Source: Clostridia bacterium (GTDB taxonomy: Bacteria; Bacillota; Clostridia; Christensenellales; Borkfalkiaceae). From it: a stretch of 8,558 nucleotides of DNA. Shown piece by piece: positions 6,836-8,558 of the stretch (its first letter is position 1; every line of letters starts with the position of its first letter). The notes beneath the pieces are model-generated. The model was not told where the DNA came from. It made no database searches and saw nothing but the letters and a program-made list of their open reading frames with translations. The position numbers and the translations under genes are program-made. The stretch spans positions 1 to 8,558 of the forward strand of contig JAFTHR010000207.1 in assembly GCA_017457345.1 (NCBI GenBank). Reading direction: 5' to 3'.

Positions 6836-8221
6836 GTGGAAACTTTTTTTAAAACGAATTGTAGTTTTTTACAAAACGAACTTTTAGACGTGGCGCGTCT
6901 TTTCAAAAGACGGCCCGTTTCCGTTTTACACGAATTTCGTTTTGAAAACGGCGTTTTCTATAATTCGTTCGTGGTAGACGGGCAATCGTATTCCTTTAAA
7001 AACGAAGGGCAGGTACCGAACGAACTAATTTTTAAGCGGTTAGAGCGCCGTTTTGCTAAACTTGCGTTTTTTAAAATTTTAAGGGTAGGGAATAACGATC
7101 AAATGCCCTGGGGTGCGCTTACGGGGATTCGCCCTACCAAACTTGCTTATACCGAACTTGCGGAAGGTCGTGCGTTCGAGCCGCTTTTTGAAATGATGTT
7201 CGTAAGCGAAGAGAACGTGCGGTTGATTGAGCGGGTGCTCAAAGCGCAGGAAGGGATTTACGAGAGAAACGACGATAATTTCGACGTGTTCGTCTCCTTG
7301 CCCTTTTGCCCTACGAAATGTGCGTACTGTTCGTTTATTACCGCGCCGATCGAGAAAACCCGCTCCTTTTTACCCGACTATTTAAGTTGCCTAAAACGAG
7401 AAATTGAAGCGGGGCGTTCTTTGAGTAGAACGCTGCGGAGTTTGTATATCGGCGGCGGCACGCCGTTTGCGCTTGAAGCAAGCGAACTAGAACAGGTGTT
7501 AAAAGCCCTTTCTTCGTACGTTGTTCCCGGCGTGGAATACACGGTGGAAGCAGGCAGACCGGATACCTTCACGGAAGAAAAACTTCGCCTGCTAAAAGAC
7601 TACGGTGTGAACAGAGTTTGCATCAATCCCCAAACCTTTTCGGATGAAACGCTTAAAGCGATCGGTAGAAAGCACACGGTGGCGCAGGTATATCAAGCGT
7701 TTGAAATGATGCAAAAATACGATTTCACCATCAACGCCGATTTGATTGCAGGGCTCACGGGCGAAACGCCCGAAACGTTTGCGCTCGGCGTGGAAAAGGC
7801 GGTGGCAACGGGTGCGGAAAATATCACGGTGCATTGTCTTTCCTTAAAATCTGGGGCAAAACTCAAGGAAGAGTGCGAGTATTTGGATAATCCCGCCGTA
7901 TCGAAAATGGTGGCTTCGGCACGGGAGATTTTAACGGCAAACGGCTACGAGCCGTACTATTTATACCGCCAAAAATACCAAGTGGGGAACAACGAAAACA
8001 CGGGTTGGACGAAGCCTGGGAAAGCGTGCGTGTATAACATAGACATTATGGAAGAGACGGCGAACAACTTGGCGTTTGGCGCGAACGGCGTTTCCAAGAA
8101 AGTGGAAAATGCCGAGAACAAAATTTCCAGGTTTGCCGCACCGAAAGATTTGCGCACGTATATTCAAAAAATCGACGAAATTATTGCAGGGAAAGAAAAG
8201 TTTTTCCATTCAAACGCATAA
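6836..8221 (+). CDS. hemZ: HemZ-type radical SAM protein (coproporphyrinogen dehydrogenase family)
   Basis: This 461-residue radical SAM protein belongs to the HemZ branch of the HemN/HemW superfamily. The N-terminal third (about 1-148) is the HemZ-specific region and contains PWGALTGIRPTKL (91-103). The radical SAM core starts at LPFCPTKCAYCSF (155-167), whose Cys158, Cys162 and Cys165 bind the 4Fe-4S cluster. GGGTP lies at 206-210. The C-terminal signature YLYRQKYQVGNNENTGW (375-391) with CVYNI...MEE is characteristic of HemZ. The family name implies anaerobic oxidation of coproporphyrinogen III, but this activity is not proven for all members and no other heme genes are visible here. The start is GTG at 6836, with AAAGGAAG at 6822-6829 six nt upstream, and it lies 12 nt after the MBL gene. 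It is somewhat shorter than the Bacillus protein. The 5' end is AT-rich with T-runs. Confidence 0.92.
   Translation: METFFKTNCSFLQNELLDVARLFKRRPVSVLHEFRFENGVFYNSFVVDGQSYSFKNEGQVPNELIFKRLERRFAKLAFFKILRVGNNDQMPWGALTGIRPTKLAYTELAEGRAFEPLFEMMFVSEENVRLIERVLKAQEGIYERNDDNFDVFVSLPFCPTKCAYCSFITAPIEKTRSFLPDYLSCLKREIEAGRSLSRTLRSLYIGGGTPFALEASELEQVLKALSSYVVPGVEYTVEAGRPDTFTEEKLRLLKDYGVNRVCINPQTFSDETLKAIGRKHTVAQVYQAFEMMQKYDFTINADLIAGLTGETPETFALGVEKAVATGAENITVHCLSLKSGAKLKEECEYLDNPAVSKMVASAREILTANGYEPYYLYRQKYQVGNNENTGWTKPGKACVYNIDIMEETANNLAFGANGVSKKVENAENKISRFAAPKDLRTYIQKIDEIIAGKEKFFHSNA
6881..6912 (+). repeat. Competing hairpins in the 5' coding part of hemZ
   Basis: AGACG (6886-6890) can pair with CGTCT (6896-6900) around a 5-nt loop. 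The same CGTCTTTT (6896-6903) is also a perfect inverted match to AAAAGACG (6905-6912) with one central base, and CTTTT (6881-6885) matches AAAAG (6905-6909). The pairings exclude each other in part. They lie about 45-75 nt after the GTG start and follow T-runs at 6844-6850 and 6865-6870. The structure is visible in sequence; any regulatory role is unproven and it may simply reflect codon content. Confidence 0.35.
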
Positions 8222-8227
8222 AAACGT

Positions 8228-8256
8228 TTTACATTTAAATAAAAATGTGCTAAAAT
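8228..8256 (+). promoter_or_regulatory. Sigma-A promoter for rpsO (extended -10)
   Basis: The -35 box TTTACA (8228-8233) matches the consensus at five of six positions. The spacer is exactly 17 bp. The -10 box TAAAAT (8251-8256) also matches five of six and is preceded by TGC (8248-8250), giving an extended -10. Transcription would begin near 8262-8264. The promoter lies 6 bp after the hemZ stop in an AT-rich gap, so rpsO has its own start site in addition to any read-through from hemZ. The spacer overlaps a weak AT-only inverted repeat, ACATTT (8231-8236) / AAATGT (8243-8248). Confidence 0.8.
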
Positions 8257-8261
8257 AACGA

Positions 8262-8339
8262 TAACGAACGCTAAGGGGTACGAATCTCGGCGGCTTGCTT
8301 GGCGTATCGGGATAAAAATCCATAGGAGGATAAACGGAA
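8262..8339 (+). promoter_or_regulatory. Structured rpsO 5' leader, probable S15 autoregulatory element
   Basis: The predicted leader of about 78 nt is structured. ACGCTAAG (8268-8275) pairs fully with CTTGGCGT (8298-8305), counting one G-U. With G8297 bulged, GGGT (8276-8279) can extend this stem against GGCTT (8292-8296, pairing 8293-8296) through G-U and G-C pairs. CGA (8281-8283) can close a small loop with TCG (8287-8289). Alternative pairings exist: GGTACG (8277-8282) with CGTATC (8303-8308), and ATCTCG (8284-8289) with CGGGAT (8308-8313). Ribosomal protein S15 represses its own mRNA in several bacteria through unrelated leader structures, so a regulatory role is plausible. Parts of the stem resemble 16S rRNA helix 22, which S15 binds. 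That function is inference. Confidence 0.6.
8310..8331 (+). promoter_or_regulatory. rpsO ribosome binding site with a possible hairpin switch
   Basis: A strong AGGAGG at 8324-8329 precedes the rpsO ATG by 10 nt, slightly longer than usual. ATCC (8318-8321) can pair with GGAT on its 5' side (8310-8313, AAAA loop), leaving the site open. It can also pair with GGAT on its 3' side (8328-8331, 6-nt loop), which covers the end of the Shine-Dalgarno. Each stem is only 4 bp, so the balance would depend on the rest of the leader or on bound protein. Confidence 0.55.
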
Positions 8340-8558
8340 ATGGAAAAGAACGAAATCATTGCAAAATTCGCAACGCACGAAGGGGACACAGGTTCTCCCG
8401 AAGTTCAAATTGCACTCTTAACGGAGAGAATTAACCATTTGAACGAACACCTTAAAGAACACAAGCAGGATAACCACTCCCGCCGTGGTCTTTTGAAGAT
8501 GGTTGGTAAGCGTCGCGGTCTTCTCGATTATTTGAAAGAGAAGGAAATCGCCAGATAC
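8340..8558 (+). CDS. rpsO: 30S ribosomal protein S15 (3' end outside the window)
   Basis: The ATG at 8340 opens 73 codons that run off the window edge; S15 is usually about 88 residues, so roughly the last 15 are missing. The family pattern is clear: HEGDTGSPEVQIALLTERI (13-31), then HLNEHLKEHKQDNHSRRGL (33-51), then KRRGLLDYLK (57-66) and a closing Y at 73. S15 is a primary 16S rRNA-binding protein that organises the central domain of the 30S subunit by binding the helix 20/21/22 junction and a site within helix 22. The gene has its own promoter and a structured leader, consistent with autoregulation. In most bacteria pnp follows rpsO, but this cannot be seen here. Confidence 0.97.
   Translation, partial: MEKNEIIAKFATHEGDTGSPEVQIALLTERINHLNEHLKEHKQDNHSRRGLLKMVGKRRGLLDYLKEKEIARY

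Noticed and set aside
8221..8230. AAAACGTTTT palindrome after hemZ as a terminator
   Set aside because: The stem is short and AT-rich, with no loop and no T-run; it overlaps the -35 box of the rpsO promoter.
8076..8258. 60-residue + strand frame over the hemZ end and rpsO promoter
   Set aside because: It overlaps the conserved hemZ C-terminus in another frame and runs through the promoter; no ribosome binding site or recognisable motif.
1..8558. CRISPR arrays, insertion sequences, attachment sites, tRNA or rRNA genes
   Set aside because: No regularly spaced direct repeats, transposase motifs, paired terminal repeats or cloverleaf-like sequences were seen; the window is almost fully occupied by core genes.

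Overview
The window looks like a stretch of chromosome from a Gram-positive, Clostridia-like member of the Bacillota. The evidence is a bifunctional (RXKD-type) Rel protein, a HemZ-type radical SAM protein, strong AGGAGG-type ribosome binding sites, and a gene order (secD-secF-recJ-rel-MBL-hemZ) that resembles the block found in many Clostridia. The species cannot be named from this sequence. The divergence of SecD and SecF suggests a lineage distant from the usual model organisms. All genes are on the + strand and tightly packed. No mobile element, CRISPR array, tRNA or rRNA is visible.

Layout: 1-634 is the 3' end of secD (membrane part of the Sec accessory motor). It overlaps secF by 14 bp (621-1631). 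An 80-bp gap rich in inverted repeats precedes recJ (1712-4045, single-strand DNA 5'-3' exonuclease). The recJ stop sits just ahead of rel (4048-6198, ppGpp synthetase/hydrolase). One base separates rel from a GloB/YcbL-like metallo-beta-lactamase-fold hydrolase (6200-6823). Twelve bases further is hemZ (6836-8221), with a GTG start. A good extended -10 sigma-A promoter at 8228-8256 then begins a new transcription unit with a structured leader of about 80 nt and rpsO (ribosomal protein S15, 8340 to the window end, truncated by the edge).

The first six genes look like one co-transcribed, translationally coupled housekeeping operon: protein export, DNA repair, stringent response, a small hydrolase and a tetrapyrrole-type radical SAM enzyme. 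apt and dtd, which commonly lie on either side of rel in Clostridia, are absent here.

The most interesting points are two. First, SecD and SecF lack the intramembrane Asp and Arg residues that form the proton relay in studied SecDF proteins. Second, the rpsO leader carries segments that resemble both strands of 16S rRNA helix 22, the S15 binding site, and it can fold into competing hairpins, one of which includes part of the Shine-Dalgarno. This suggests autoregulation by mimicry. No wholly new multi-gene system is evident; the window is mainly a core-genome region.
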